A stretch of DNA of 64,000 bases from Stenomitos rutilans HA7619-LM2. GTDB taxonomy: Bacteria; Cyanobacteriota; Cyanobacteriia; Leptolyngbyales; Leptolyngbyaceae. The translations under genes were made by a program, and so were the position numbers. The notes beneath the pieces are model-generated. The model was not told the DNA's origin, ran no database searches, and saw only the letters and a list, made by a program, of their open reading frames with translations. Positions 7,717 to 17,900 of the stretch are shown one piece after another. The stretch is taken from assembly GCA_019358945.1 (NCBI GenBank), contig JAHHIE010000004.1, positions 1 through 64,000 of the forward strand, written 5' to 3'. Each line of letters begins with the position of its first letter. The stretch's first letter is position 1.

Positions 7717-9828
7717 CTAGCGTAAATGATCCAGATTGGGGCGCACTTTAGCGCGAATGGCGATCGCCGTAATGTTGTCATGCCCATTGAATTGGTTGGC
7801 TAGCTCAACTAGTTGCGATACTCCCTGCTCTAAATTGGCTTGCGAACTGAGTAGCGGCTCTATATGTGTGCGCCAGTGAGTTTCCAGTAAGTCATTATCA
7901 GTCAGCCCATCTGAACATAGCAGCAGTAAGGTGTCTTCGTTGAGTTCAACGTACTGAATGTCTGGCTTGATGAAATGCTCATCGCGGGGGCCTAGCGCCT
8001 GCGTGAGTTGGTATGCGTCAGGTCGAGCGTAGGCAATATCAGGATCAACCCCCCGTTGAATCTCGCGTTGACCGACTTCGTGGTCGATCGTAATTTGCTC
8101 TAGCCCACGTTTGCGGGTGTAGCGATAAAGGCGACTATCGCCTACATGGGCTACGGCGGCTTCGGTATCTTGAATCAATAGAACGACCAGCGTAGTACCC
8201 ATGCGTCCACTGCCCGAGCGTGCGTTTTGCTGGTTGACGTCATAAATGGCTTTATTAGCAAGCTGAACAGCATCAATGAGCACATCTGGTCCCGGCAATT
8301 TGTTGGCAGCACCATCTGAAAAAGGCGTACTCTGCCACTTTTCTTGAAAATAGCGACGCAGAGTATCGACCGCTAGCGCGCTGGCTACCTCGCCGCCTGC
8401 GTGTCCGCCCATGCCATCGCACAAAATGTAGAGGTTGCGGGCGTGGACAGTCTTTCCAGACGGGCTTTCCAGTTTTGCGGTTTGGGTTTCAATGCCAAAG
8501 TAATCTTCGTTGTGATCACGCTGCCGACCAATATCGGTTCGTCCAGCATCTTCTAGGCTGAACAACTGCATGGGTAAAACGACGGTTGGGAGGTCATCGT
8601 TATCGTTATCGCCTTCTGGCGGTAGGGTTGGCTCTGGTAGGGGCACTTCTAAACGAGTCGCAGCCGTGGAGGGATTCAGTTCGGCACTGCTTGAAGGGGA
8701 TGCCTGCTCTGGTGCGATCGCGGGGTCAACGATAGATGCGTCAGTCGGTTCAAAGCTTTCAAAATCGGGCATAGTCTCAGTCTCAGGCTGGTTCGCCTGG
8801 AGTTCGTGGGCAATTTCCTCAATGCGCGATCGCAAATCGGCGATGGTCTCTAGTTTGCCAGCCTCTAAATCGGCTAGCAGCACGTAGATGGCACCAATTT
8901 GAGTCCGCTGCGATTGGGCGAACAAAGTCTGCCACAATTGCCCTAGATCGCGCAAGGTGAGCGGTACCGTTGGCAGGTCAGAATACAGGCGCTGCAAGCA
9001 AAGCGCTTGATCTTCGTCTACTTTCAGGTTGTCAATCTCTAGTAAGCTTCGGCAGGCTTGCCACGCTTCCAGGGCACTCCATAGCTCGACCATTTCGTAG
9101 AGCCAATGCAAAAGCTGCAGAGGCGGCAGGGAGACTTCATCATCTAGCCACAAATCAATCAGGCGTGGTAAAGTCGCCCGATCTTCTAGCAAAATAATTT
9201 GCTGTCCGTCTTGCTGCCAGGCATCGTGAATAACGGGTAGGGCTTGATGAAATTTACTGCCCAGTGTTAAGTATGGTTGAGCGATCGTAGGCACAGCCAT
9301 TGCTTGTACCGAAGGCAGCCGCTTGCCTGATGCTGTAAGCTCACTATCGTCTACTCCGTTAGCTTGACCTTCATTCTGGGGCTGTCCTATTGAGGAAGAC
9401 TCTGATCCCTGTTTCGCCAGCGCTTCTAGGAGCGACATCTGAAACGGTTGGCAATCCAAAACTCTAACGTGCCTTTCAAGTTGAGCGGCATCTGAGGATG
9501 GTAGCGTCTCTAACAGCCGATAGCGCTGACGGCGATCGAGAAATATTTGGGGTTGCTCGTCATTAATCGCTGCTGTAGCATCTACGACAGCTACGTTTGG
9601 TGCTGTGGCAATATTGGAAGAGCTTTCAGAAGATCCACGCGGCGCACCAACAATAAGCGCCCACCAAATGACCCCTGCAATCTCGCTACATTCCTCACAT
9701 TGCACCGCATCAAACGGTACAAGACTGCCGCACTCATGGCAGGTGTTTTGAGTCAGCGATGTGCCGCATTCCTGGCAAAACTTATTGGTATTGGGATTCT
9801 CAAACTGGCATTGAGGACAGACAAGCAT
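7717..9828 (-). CDS. Zinc-ribbon PP2C-type serine/threonine phosphatase
   Basis: A 703-residue protein. The N-terminus has two zinc-ribbon modules (CPQCQFENPNTNKFCQEC, then CHECG...CEEC) within the first 50 residues. A long low-complexity/helical middle with no recognised domain follows, rich in Ser/Glu/Pro between about 340 and 410. The C-terminal PP2C (PPM) domain, about 430-695, shows all metal-binding motifs: GRQRDHNEDYFG, LCDGMGGHAGG, VAHVGDSRLYRY, LLCSDGLTDND and FNGHDNITAIAI. It therefore should be an active Mn/Mg-dependent phosphatase. It lies directly upstream of the FHA kinase gene on the same strand, the usual kinase-phosphatase pairing. The start is an ATG followed by the zinc ribbon, which fixes it. 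Confidence 0.93.
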   Translation of the reverse strand: MLVCPQCQFENPNTNKFCQECGTSLTQNTCHECGSLVPFDAVQCEECSEIAGVIWWALIVGAPRGSSESSSNIATAPNVAVVDATAAINDEQPQIFLDRRQRYRLLETLPSSDAAQLERHVRVLDCQPFQMSLLEALAKQGSESSSIGQPQNEGQANGVDDSELTASGKRLPSVQAMAVPTIAQPYLTLGSKFHQALPVIHDAWQQDGQQIILLEDRATLPRLIDLWLDDEVSLPPLQLLHWLYEMVELWSALEAWQACRSLLEIDNLKVDEDQALCLQRLYSDLPTVPLTLRDLGQLWQTLFAQSQRTQIGAIYVLLADLEAGKLETIADLRSRIEEIAHELQANQPETETMPDFESFEPTDASIVDPAIAPEQASPSSSAELNPSTAATRLEVPLPEPTLPPEGDNDNDDLPTVVLPMQLFSLEDAGRTDIGRQRDHNEDYFGIETQTAKLESPSGKTVHARNLYILCDGMGGHAGGEVASALAVDTLRRYFQEKWQSTPFSDGAANKLPGPDVLIDAVQLANKAIYDVNQQNARSGSGRMGTTLVVLLIQDTEAAVAHVGDSRLYRYTRKRGLEQITIDHEVGQREIQRGVDPDIAYARPDAYQLTQALGPRDEHFIKPDIQYVELNEDTLLLLCSDGLTDNDLLETHWRTHIEPLLSSQANLEQGVSQLVELANQFNGHDNITAIAIRAKVRPNLDHLR

Positions 9829-10220
9829 AGTGGGATTTCCTTCATTCCCAGTTGGGAGGCTCAGGGTGGGGCATTAGCCGCAGAGATAAACCAGTACCCA
9901 TCACAGGGTTGAAATCAGGTCACTGCCGTCAGCACAATTTATAAGCTGTCAGACAAGACTGTAGCCTATTTAAGCAGAATTCCCAAAACTGCTCCTCTGT
10001 ATACAGCTTACCTAAATGTTTGACACTCGGCACTGATCGGCAAGGAGAAGGACATTTGAGTTATTTGGCGATTAGCGGAAAAGTTTTGAGTTAAGGGGTA
10101 GGGGGAAGGGGACAAGGGGGAAGAGGAAAGGAGTTAAAGTGATTGGTTCTACGGGCAACGTAGGAGTCAATAGTTTTAGAAGGAGTTAGAAAGTCACCCT
10201 TTAAGCCTTCAGCCGATGCT
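9829..10220. other. 392-bp spacer with a purine-rich low-complexity tract
   Basis: No gene is supported here. At about 10096-10135 a GGGGTAGGGGGAAGGGGACAAGGGGG-like purine run occurs, of the same type as those near 48440, 60420 and 61620. The rest holds whatever promoter serves the phosphatase gene; I could not pick a convincing -10/-35 pair. Confidence 0.4.
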
Positions 10221-11939
10221 CTACTGACTAGAAACGGCCAGTTTTTTTAACTGATAGTCTGCTCCTCGTTTGGCGGCACAAAAGCCCAGATCAATGGACT
10301 GATTCGGCTCAATGACTCGTCCCCATTCGGGTGGCTCTACGGTGTAGCGAGATCCTTGTCGGGTGAAGGTGCCGTTCCAGCTATTACGCATGGTTGCCTG
10401 GTTCATTTGAAAGCTTAAGCGCCAGTTTCGACGGCTGCTGCTGCTCTGGTTGGTCACCCGAATGGCCGTGCAAAAGCCTGTTTGCCAGTCTGATTGGATG
10501 GTTGATTGTACCTGTAGCTGTTGATCTGAGCTTGAAGGGGCGATCGAGGCGGGTGACGGTGATGGCAAGACGATCGGAGCAAGAGAAGGCTGAACCGATG
10601 ACCTGACAGATAACACACGTACAGTAGTTCCAGGAGTGGGTAGGAGTTGGTTGAGTAATTGCTGTTTTGCCTGGTCTACCGTGCGCCAATCGGCCTGTAA
10701 AATCCCCCCTGTATCGCTGCTGTCAGGGTTCCAACTCCAGTAGCTAAAGCTGAGTTTTTGCTGCTGAATGAAGCTAACGAACTGCCGTTGCCAGATGCCC
10801 TCTTTAGACGTGGTGTCTACCTGCCGCCCACCGAATTCACCGATCAGAATGGGGGCAAGGTTACGTTTTGCGAGGTAGTTAAAGCCAATCTCCCAGCGGT
10901 TGAGCAGATTTTTGGGAAAGGCCGCCTCTGAAAACCAGGGCTGATTGTAAACACCAGGGCCGTATTCATGGGGTGAGTAGACCAGCCGACCTGGCTTGTT
11001 GAGGCGCACTGGGTAGCGTCCCGCACCTTCCAAGTTGCCTCCCTGCCAGTGACCGGAGAGCTTTTGCCCAGGAACATTGCGTTCCACTCCTTCGACGACG
11101 ATGAGCCAGTGAGGGGCGATCGCTAAAATGGCATTACCCGCTCGTTCGGCTGCCAGTCGCCAATCGGTTGCGCGATCGTTGGTACCCCAACTGGCGCGAC
11201 CGTGCGGTTCGTTTTTCAGGTCTGCTCCAATCACGTTGGGCTGTCTCTGGTAGCGGGTTGCCAGTAATTTCCAGGTATCAATCCAGTCAGCTTCGGTAAA
11301 CCCGTCGCCATACCAAAGCTCAGGAATCTGCTGGTTGTTGAGACGATGGCTATCAAGCAAAATCATCAGCCCTTGCCGCTGCGCCTCCTGGATGATCAAA
11401 TCCATCGCTTCAAGGGGCGTTTTGTTTTGTAAATCGCGGTTGCTGCCGATCGTAAAGTCAACCCCGCTGATGGCTGTTGCACGTAAGCTCTGCACTGCAT
11501 ACGGCAGCCGAATGAGGTTGTAGCCCAACCCTTTAATCTGCGCCAACATTTCCTTGTAGTCACGCGCCCAAAGACCATGAGGCACTTGCGTTTCGGTTTC
11601 AATGCCAAACCAGTTAACGCCTCGTAGCAAAACTGCCTGACCGTTGGCATCAATGATTTGAGCGCCCTTGGTTGCAAGGGGAAGCTGAAGTGTTGCGGCG
11701 TCTGCCAGGGGTAGCCGATGCAGCGAGAGGCTCAGGAAGGTCGCAGCCAGAAACAGAATGATCCAACGCCAGCGCACATTTTGTTGATAAACATTTAGTT
11801 GGTGAGGGCTGCGTGTGTTGCAGTGCGGCTGAGGTGATGGCCACTGTTGCCCTTTCCAATGCCCTTTCCAAACAGACCTCAACCAACGTTGCTTTGCAGC
11901 CGTGCCGAGGCATCGAAGCCATCGCTCAAGTTGAAGCAT
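10221..11939 (-). CDS. Glycoside hydrolase family 5 endoglucanase-like protein with C-terminal CBM2
   Basis: A 572-residue exported enzyme. A basic N-terminus and a hydrophobic segment at about 58-80 (WIILFLAATFLSLSL) act as an unusually long signal peptide or a membrane anchor. The GH5 barrel starts with LLRGVNWFGIET, carries the acid/base Glu in ADLKNEPHGRASWG and the nucleophile Glu in PILIGEFGG, and includes the HEYGPGVY segment. A Ser/Pro-rich linker (about 440-470) joins a C-terminal carbohydrate-binding module of the CBM2 type (FCTAIRVTNQSSS... NWRLSFQMN... WNGTFTRQG). Expected substrate is cellulose or another beta-1,4-glucan, possibly the organism's own sheath. It is a stand-alone gene, divergent from the HerA-like ATPase. 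Confidence 0.9.
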   Translation of the reverse strand: MLQLERWLRCLGTAAKQRWLRSVWKGHWKGQQWPSPQPHCNTRSPHQLNVYQQNVRWRWIILFLAATFLSLSLHRLPLADAATLQLPLATKGAQIIDANGQAVLLRGVNWFGIETETQVPHGLWARDYKEMLAQIKGLGYNLIRLPYAVQSLRATAISGVDFTIGSNRDLQNKTPLEAMDLIIQEAQRQGLMILLDSHRLNNQQIPELWYGDGFTEADWIDTWKLLATRYQRQPNVIGADLKNEPHGRASWGTNDRATDWRLAAERAGNAILAIAPHWLIVVEGVERNVPGQKLSGHWQGGNLEGAGRYPVRLNKPGRLVYSPHEYGPGVYNQPWFSEAAFPKNLLNRWEIGFNYLAKRNLAPILIGEFGGRQVDTTSKEGIWQRQFVSFIQQQKLSFSYWSWNPDSSDTGGILQADWRTVDQAKQQLLNQLLPTPGTTVRVLSVRSSVQPSLAPIVLPSPSPASIAPSSSDQQLQVQSTIQSDWQTGFCTAIRVTNQSSSSRRNWRLSFQMNQATMRNSWNGTFTRQGSRYTVEPPEWGRVIEPNQSIDLGFCAAKRGADYQLKKLAVSSQ

Positions 11940-12106
11940 ATGCTCTACCAGATGTGCAGAACTGTTGACTCACTCTACTGTTGACTCACTCTAAGTCAAA
12001 GCGACGTAGATGCTCACATGCAATGCTGAAAAGGCTGACGTATCTTACCGATAAAAGGTGCCTTCGAGTGGTGGAAATGGTTGGCAGTGGCAACCCCTGA
12101 TTTCTT

Positions 12107-12142
12107 TCTATACCATTCATGCCTCTTTGTATAATTCAGAAG
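12107..12142 (+). promoter_or_regulatory. Extended -10 promoter for the HerA-like gene
   Basis: TGTATAAT at 12128-12135 is a near-perfect extended -10 element, about 35 bases before the ATG at 12169. There is no good TTGACA at the matching distance. Its position means the frame's earlier start at 12058 would lie upstream of transcription, so it supports the 12169 start. Confidence 0.55.
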
Positions 12143-12168
12143 ACTTCTTACAGAGAGCGTCCTTTGCT

Positions 12169-13725
12169 ATGCCAAACTCGCTGCTGATCGCTAAGGTTAT
12201 TGCCGCCGATCGCCCTTATGTTTGCAGCCTCTTACCTGCAATGGCTAACCGTCATGGGTTGATTGCAGGTGCTACAGGTACGGGTAAAACGGTGACGCTG
12301 CAAGTGCTTGCCGAGCGCTTTAGCCAGATTGGGGTGCCCGTCTTTATGGCGGATATTAAGGGCGATTTGTCCGGTTTGAGTCAGCCAGGAAGCGGCACGC
12401 CAAAGTTGCGCGATCGCCTTCAAACGTTACGACTAACCGATTTTCAGTTTGCCAGCTACCCCGTCGAATTTTGGGATGTGTTCGGTGAACAGGGGCATCC
12501 GCTACGTACTACCATTTCTGAAATGGGACCGCTGTTGCTGGCTCGTCTGCTGAATCTCAACGAAACGCAGTCAGGTGTTCTTCAGATTACATTTACCATT
12601 GCTGACGACATAGGTCTGTTGCTGCTGGATCTCAAAGATCTGCGATCGCTCATGCAGTTTGTGGGCGACAACGCCAAAGATTTTAAGACTACCTATGGCA
12701 ACATCTCAGCGGCTAGTGTTGGAGCCATTCAGCGAGGACTGCTGACCTTAGAGCAACAGGGGGGCGATCGTTTTTTTGGCGAACCGTCACTTAATTTGAT
12801 GGATTTGCTTCAAACCGATGCCAGGGGTTACGGCATCATCAATATTCTTGCTGCCAACAAACTGGTGCAGTCTCCCAAACTCTACGCTACCTTTCTGCTC
12901 TGGCTGCTGTCTGAGCTTTTTGAGCAACTGCCAGAAGTAGGTGATCTGGAGCAACCAAAACTCGTGTTCTTCTTTGATGAGGCGCATCTGTTGTTCGCCG
13001 ATGCCCCCAAAGCGTTGCAAGAAAAGCTTGAACAGGTTGTCCGCTTGATTCGCTCTAAAGGTATTGGCATTTACTTTTGCACCCAAAATCCGTTGGATGT
13101 GCCATTAAAAGTGCTGGGGCAACTGGGTAATCGGGTACAGCATGCGCTACGAGCCTTTACACCGCTGGATCAAAAAGCAGTCAAAGCGGCCGCGACAACG
13201 TTTCGCCCTAACCCATCCGTGAACGTTGAACAGTCGATCGTAGAACTAGGCGTTGGTGAAGCGCTGGTTTCCTTTCTGGATGAGCAAGGAGCGCCAACGA
13301 TGGTTGAGCGTGCGTTTGTCTTGCCACCCCAGAGTCATATTGGCGCGATCGACCCGCAACAGCGCGACCAAACCATCCACAGTTCAGTGCTGTATGGGCA
13401 TTACGAAGCCGTAGAAGATCGCGAATCCGCCTACGAACGGTTGCAGCAGAAAGCCGCCTCAGCCGCTCAAGCGATCGCGATGACTGAGGCGGAAAAGCTA
13501 GCGGCAAAAGAACGGCAATTGGCTGAAAAAGAGGCGATTCAAGCCCAGAAACAGGCTGAAAAAGCAGCAGCAGCGCAAGCCAGGGAAGACGCACGGATTG
13601 CACGTGAACGCGAAAAATTTCTCATCAACATGGCTGGAACCGCTGCCCAGGCGCTAGGCGGCTCCAAAAGTAAGAGCATTGTGCGGGGAGTGCTGGGCGG
13701 CATTCTCGGCACCAGACGACACTAG
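12169..13725 (+). CDS. HerA-like ATPase of the DUF853 family
   Basis: A cytosolic P-loop ATPase of 518 residues. The Walker A motif is [18 protein letters not shown], the DIKGDLSGL strand follows, and Walker B is [12 protein letters not shown], with a downstream CTQNPLDVP sensor segment. This arrangement is that of the FtsK/HerA superfamily member DUF853, a widespread bacterial protein without firm function; it is predicted to be a ring-forming DNA translocase-like ATPase. The last 100 residues form an Ala/Gln/Glu-rich coiled coil, then a glycine-rich tail. The frame is open back to 12058, but the internal ATG at 12169 follows a good extended -10 element and fits the family N-terminus ([13 protein letters not shown]). 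Confidence 0.88.
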   Translation: MPNSLLIAKVIAADRPYVCSLLPAMANRHGLIAGATGTGKTVTLQVLAERFSQIGVPVFMADIKGDLSGLSQPGSGTPKLRDRLQTLRLTDFQFASYPVEFWDVFGEQGHPLRTTISEMGPLLLARLLNLNETQSGVLQITFTIADDIGLLLLDLKDLRSLMQFVGDNAKDFKTTYGNISAASVGAIQRGLLTLEQQGGDRFFGEPSLNLMDLLQTDARGYGIINILAANKLVQSPKLYATFLLWLLSELFEQLPEVGDLEQPKLVFFFDEAHLLFADAPKALQEKLEQVVRLIRSKGIGIYFCTQNPLDVPLKVLGQLGNRVQHALRAFTPLDQKAVKAAATTFRPNPSVNVEQSIVELGVGEALVSFLDEQGAPTMVERAFVLPPQSHIGAIDPQQRDQTIHSSVLYGHYEAVEDRESAYERLQQKAASAAQAIAMTEAEKLAAKERQLAEKEAIQAQKQAEKAAAAQAREDARIAREREKFLINMAGTAAQALGGSKSKSIVRGVLGGILGTRRH

Positions 13726-13799
13726 CAGTCCTTACAGGCTTTGTAAGAAACAACCTTGCTGGCAGACGTGACTAGACTATTGTTGGTTGTATAGCCCGT

Positions 13800-13975
13800 T
13801 GGGCATTCAAGAAAAGTTGTTGGTTGTTAGAAGCTGGCAGAAAGCAGGTGAGAGGCGAGAGGTGTCAGAACTAACTAACCTCAAACCTCTTTGTGACTTC
13901 AAACTCAAAACTCAAAACTTCTACCTGCCCCCTGCCCGCTGATCGCCCTTCAACTCAAAACTTCTACACAAGCTA
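13800..13975. repeat. Spacer of short simple repeats (TTGTTGGTTGTTAGAAG, AACTCAAAACTTCTAC)
   Basis: The gap between the HerA-like gene and the SUI1 gene contains TTGTTGGTTGTTAGAAG, CAAACTCAAAACTCAAAACTTCTAC and a second CAACTCAAAACTTCTACAC. These match simple-repeat units in other spacers of the window. A GCCCGTTGGGCATTC stem lies at its left end and may terminate the HerA-like gene. Confidence 0.5.
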
Positions 13976-13989
13976 CTAAAGCTGATTTG

Positions 13990-14364
13990 TTAGCCTCCAC
14001 TGCCCTTTGCCTTATAGCCAAGCTTGATCAAAAACTCAACGACTTTTTGTTTGTGGTCGCCTTGAATCTCAAGTTCATTCTCTTTCACAGTTCCACCCGC
14101 CCCACAGTGGGCTTTGAGCTTTTTGAGGATATCTGCAAGCGTCTCTGAACTGGCTTGGAACCCGCGCACGATCGTGACTGTTTTGCCCTTTCGCCCAGCA
14201 CGAGAAGCTTCTACTCTCAAGTGTTGCTGGTTGGGTGGCAAGTCTGGCACTGCTCGCTTGAGAGCTTCTGCATGGTCAGTGTGACCAAATTCAGAATAGA
14301 CAACCCGCCCTTTGTCGGCAGGATTCGGTGGCGTTTGGTTAGAAGGGCGGTGTTTGGAAGACAT
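13990..14364 (-). CDS. SUI1/YciH-family translation initiation factor-like protein
   Basis: A 124-residue protein with the SUI1 (eIF1-like) domain in its C-terminal two thirds: LRVEASRAGRKGKTVTIVRGF, then ADILKKLKAHCGAGGTVKENELEIQGDH, then KVVEFLIKLGYKAKGSGG. The basic loop (RAGRKGKT) is the ribosome-contacting part of eIF1. Bacterial YciH acts in stress-related control of initiation. The N-terminal 35 residues are a polar tail. The frame is open to 14508, but that extension would be read through a terminator hairpin, so the ATG at 14364 (MSSKHRPSNQ) is preferred. Confidence 0.88.
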   Translation of the reverse strand: MSSKHRPSNQTPPNPADKGRVVYSEFGHTDHAEALKRAVPDLPPNQQHLRVEASRAGRKGKTVTIVRGFQASSETLADILKKLKAHCGAGGTVKENELEIQGDHKQKVVEFLIKLGYKAKGSGG

Positions 14365-14451
14365 GAGGCGCGAACAGAGCAATGATTGCAGAGGGCCGAT
14401 TATCATCTTAGCGGCAACCGTTGCGATCGACCGTGAGAATCCTGTACTCCC

Positions 14452-14478
14452 AACAAAAACCCCAGCACGAGGCTGGGG
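14452..14478 (-). terminator. Rho-independent terminator upstream of the SUI1 gene
   Basis: Read on the minus strand, CCCCAGC-CTCGT-GCTGGGG (14478-14460) is a perfect 7-bp GC-rich stem with a 5-base loop, followed at once by TTTTTGTTG. It lies about 90 bases before the SUI1 start, so it either ends a small upstream transcript or attenuates SUI1 expression. Confidence 0.65.
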
Positions 14479-14572
14479 GATACTTCTTCGAGGTCGTTTT
14501 GACAGCATGTCTAGGAAGAAGCCTGGGTCGGAGCACTTCAGAAGGCGCTCGAAAAATCATGGATTAGATAAG

Positions 14573-14600
14573 GAAGCCCCAGGGATGGGTCTGGGGCGAA
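14573..14600 (-). promoter_or_regulatory. Second CCCCAG/CTGGGG hairpin, possible attenuator partner
   Basis: GCCCCAG (14576-14582) pairs with CTGGGGC (14591-14597) around an 8-base loop. Its arms have the same sequence as the arms of the terminator at 14460-14478, so the two hairpins could exchange strands on a minus-strand transcript. No T-run follows this one. Confidence 0.35.
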
Positions 14601-14610
14601 TCTCTGTTGG

Positions 14611-14682
14611 CTATGCGGACGATCGCTGAATGAATGAGCGAAGCAGAATGGCTCGAATCATGCGATCACGCTCGTACTGCAT
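14611..14682 (-). CDS. Possible leader peptide or small protein, 23 residues or more
   Basis: An ATG at 14682 opens 23 codons to TAG at 14611, giving an Arg-rich helical peptide (MQYERDRMIRAILLRSFIQR...). The same frame is open upstream for about 30 more codons to a TAA, with only TTG/CTG starts available there. It sits just before the paired hairpins at 14573-14600 and 14452-14478. I do not recognise it. It may be a leader peptide, a small protein, or chance; there is no strong ribosome-binding site. Confidence 0.22.
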   Translation of the reverse strand: MQYERDRMIRAILLRSFIQRSSA

Positions 14683-14954
14683 AACGATGCTTTTAGATGA
14701 CCTTGCTCCAGGAACGCGATCAGGGCCAAGTTGAGAGCGGTTGTACAAGATCAAACCAGAGGAAAGTCGGTCAAAAACCAGCTTTTATACAGGGCAACCC
14801 AAAAGATTGATGCTTCGGGCATGAAAGTAGCTTAGGACGGTTGCTCTCCAAATACCTTCCTTTGTTGTGCACATCACTTTCCACATTTGGAAAGACGGTG
14901 GTGCTGTGCCTCAGGTCTTGGTCTGCATCCTGTGATCTTTCAGCCCTTTAACGC

Positions 14955-17900
14955 TCATCGACCATTGCACGATCGCCCTAAAACAAGTGCTCCGCTTGCC
15001 AGTTGGTAGATACCATCCACTTCAGCCATGACTTCTTCTGAGGACGGGAGAGCCTTGTCTAAGTGAGCTTCTGGCGTGGTTTGCGGAGCCTCTGCGCTCG
15101 GATTGATGGCCTCTCCTGGTGTAGTGGTGCCTCCTGGCGTAGTGGTGTAGGTGGGGAACGGTGCTGTGGCTAAATCATCTGGTTGATTTGGCAAGCCGCC
15201 TGCTCCTGTAACGATGAAGCTGCCTTGACGAGCACTACGCGCGATGCAGCTATGGGCGATGAGCCTGCTTGTATCAATCACCTCGGTTGGCAAAGGAGTT
15301 ACGCTGGGCTGAAGGGTGACTTCTGGCAGCGTCACGGTTCCAGCTCGAAGCCTACCACTGGCATTGACATCTACCTGGTTATTGCCGTCTAGAGTTTCTG
15401 TATTGCTGGTTGCATTGGGTTGATAGCGAAAGCCAAAAAAAGCAGGCGTTCTCAAGGTAATGGTGCCGCCACTGCCATCGCGGGAAAACGCCAGAATGTC
15501 ACTGTCATCTAGTGCCACGATCGCCCGTGCGCTCAGGGTGATATTGCCACCCCCACCCGCACCACTCAAGACGCTCGTGGTGAGGTCACTGTCGCCCTGT
15601 AAACCAATGAAGCGAGCCGCGATCGCAATGTTGCCGCCTGCCGATTGCGTCGCGCTGGTTAAGATCTGACCGTCTTGTACTAGCAGAAGATTCCGCAGGC
15701 GAATGGCAATATTTCCAGCGGTTCCTTTTCCCATGCTTTCGGCAGAAATGGTTGCACCATCTTGCAAGTAGAGCGATCGCGCAGCAAGATTGATATCACC
15801 ACCATTACTTAGAGAATCCGTCGCGCTAAAAAGGCCACTTAGCAGATTAGTTACAGCACTTTTACCTGTAATGCGAACATCATCCAAGATGTTGACGTTT
15901 AGCGTGCCCGCCGAGAAGCTTTGATCAGGTTTATCTGTGGGAAACCGCCTGCCCACTACAAACTGTGCCCCATTTGTTAGGGTCAACGATCGCGCTGTAA
16001 ATGTGATGTCGCTGGTGCCAATTGCATTAAAGCTTATACGGCTAAAAATGCCGCTAGGAAAGCCATCTGAGCCAGCACCATCAAACAAAGCTGCACCTGT
16101 AATGTTGATGTTGACAGTGGCAGTTTTACCGCGTCCTAGCGTACTAGAGGCAATCACAGCCCCATTTGTCACAGCAAGTGAGTCAGCGGTGAAGTTAATC
16201 TGTCCACTATTGCCTTTCCCAATAGTGGATACGCTACTGAAGATGCCGCTCGAAAAAACACCTGTCGTCCCGTCATTACGCAGGAAAACTGTTCCCCCAT
16301 CTATAGTGACAGGACCAACAATTTGCAGGTTGATGTCACCAGCATTTCCCTGTCCGAAGGTGCTAGCAACCAGTGCAGCGCCGTTATCGAGAGAGAGCGA
16401 TCGGGCGCTGAGACTAATGCCACTACTATTGCCGATCGCTTTCTCACCAATGAAGCTATAGATGCCGCCAGGATCGGCGAGTTGGCCTGGCGGGGTGCCT
16501 TTGAGCTGAACAGCATTGGACACTTGAATCGCAATTTTACCGGCATCACCCCGCCCATAGGTACTGGCATCGAGCGCTGCGCCGCCTGCCAACAAGAGAT
16601 TTTGTGCTGTAATGTTAATGCCACCACTGCTGCCAATGGCCTTGCCCTGCACACCGCTGTAAGCACCGCTGGGAAACTGGTCAATGGCACTAACACCCAC
16701 AAAGCGTACATCTCGGTTGACATTAATCGTAACGCTGCCTGCGTTGCCTTTGCCCAGTGTATTTGCAGTCAACAGCGCACCATTTGTCACGGCCAACGAA
16801 TCGGCAAAGATGTAGATACCACCACTGTTACCTGTGGCACCTTCATTTACACGGCTAAAGGTGCCACTGTACTGCCTATTAGGAGCTTCACCGTCAAAGG
16901 TAACAGCACCTTGAGATCGAATCGTGACCGTTCCCCCGTTGCCCTTCCCAAACGTGCTAGCGTTCACCTGTGACCCCTCTTTGATCAGCACAGAACCAGC
17001 CACAATGTTGACATTGCCACTATCACCCTCCCCCAGGGTTGAGTTGGCAATAAAGCTGCCCTCCGTCAGGGTGACAGCACCGGGAACGTCAAGGTCGATA
17101 TCACCTGCCTTGCTTCCTGGTGAGCCTTCACCGAGAGCAATACCGCCTCGCAGGATGCTTCTGTTTGCCATGCTGAAGTTTTGAGCATGAATGCCGATGC
17201 TGCCGCCTGACCGGACGTTGGCTTCTGATTGATTGATGAGCGTTACGTCTGCTAGTGATCGATCGGTTGCGCCAAAGCTCAAGTGCAGCTTATCGCCGCT
17301 GCCATCTAGCTCAACCACTCCCTTTCCTACCAATCCTCCTAGCTCAATGCGCCCATTTGAAGCCAGTAACGCACCCTGATTAAGCAAAACATTCCCACCG
17401 ACAAGTGCCAAACTTTGGCCGGGTGGCACCTGTAACCTGGCTTGACTGATAATCGACTGGTTGGCGAGCTGATTGAAGAGTAGCGCTGATGGATTGACTG
17501 TGAGCAACGGCGGTGCTTCGGGATTGGTGGCGCTGTAAACACCCTGGCTACCGAACTGCATCGCGCTGGCAGTGGTTGCGAGAAACGTACCGCCTAGATT
17601 AAGAGCGGCATTGGGGCCAAAAAGAATCCCACTGGGATTGATTAAAAAGAGATTGGCTGTCCCGTTAGCTCGGATTAACCCGTTAATGCTTGAGCGTTGC
17701 CCACCCGTCACACGGCTAATAATATTCGTGATGTTTGCTGCGTTGTTAAAAAGTGCGGCTTGCCCCTGCGTAAGAGAGAATTGCTCAAAACTGTGAAAGA
17801 GATTGCGATCGCGAACGGCCCCACCGTTGATCTGAAAGAGAGGGCCTGGAGATATCTGCGATCGTTCTCCCGGCGGGAGGGTAGTATCGGGTACAACCTG

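Noticed and set aside
16323-16973. 216-codon plus-strand frame and similar frames inside the secretion-protein gene
   Set aside because: Antisense shadows of the beta-helix repeats; no ribosome-binding site or known domain.
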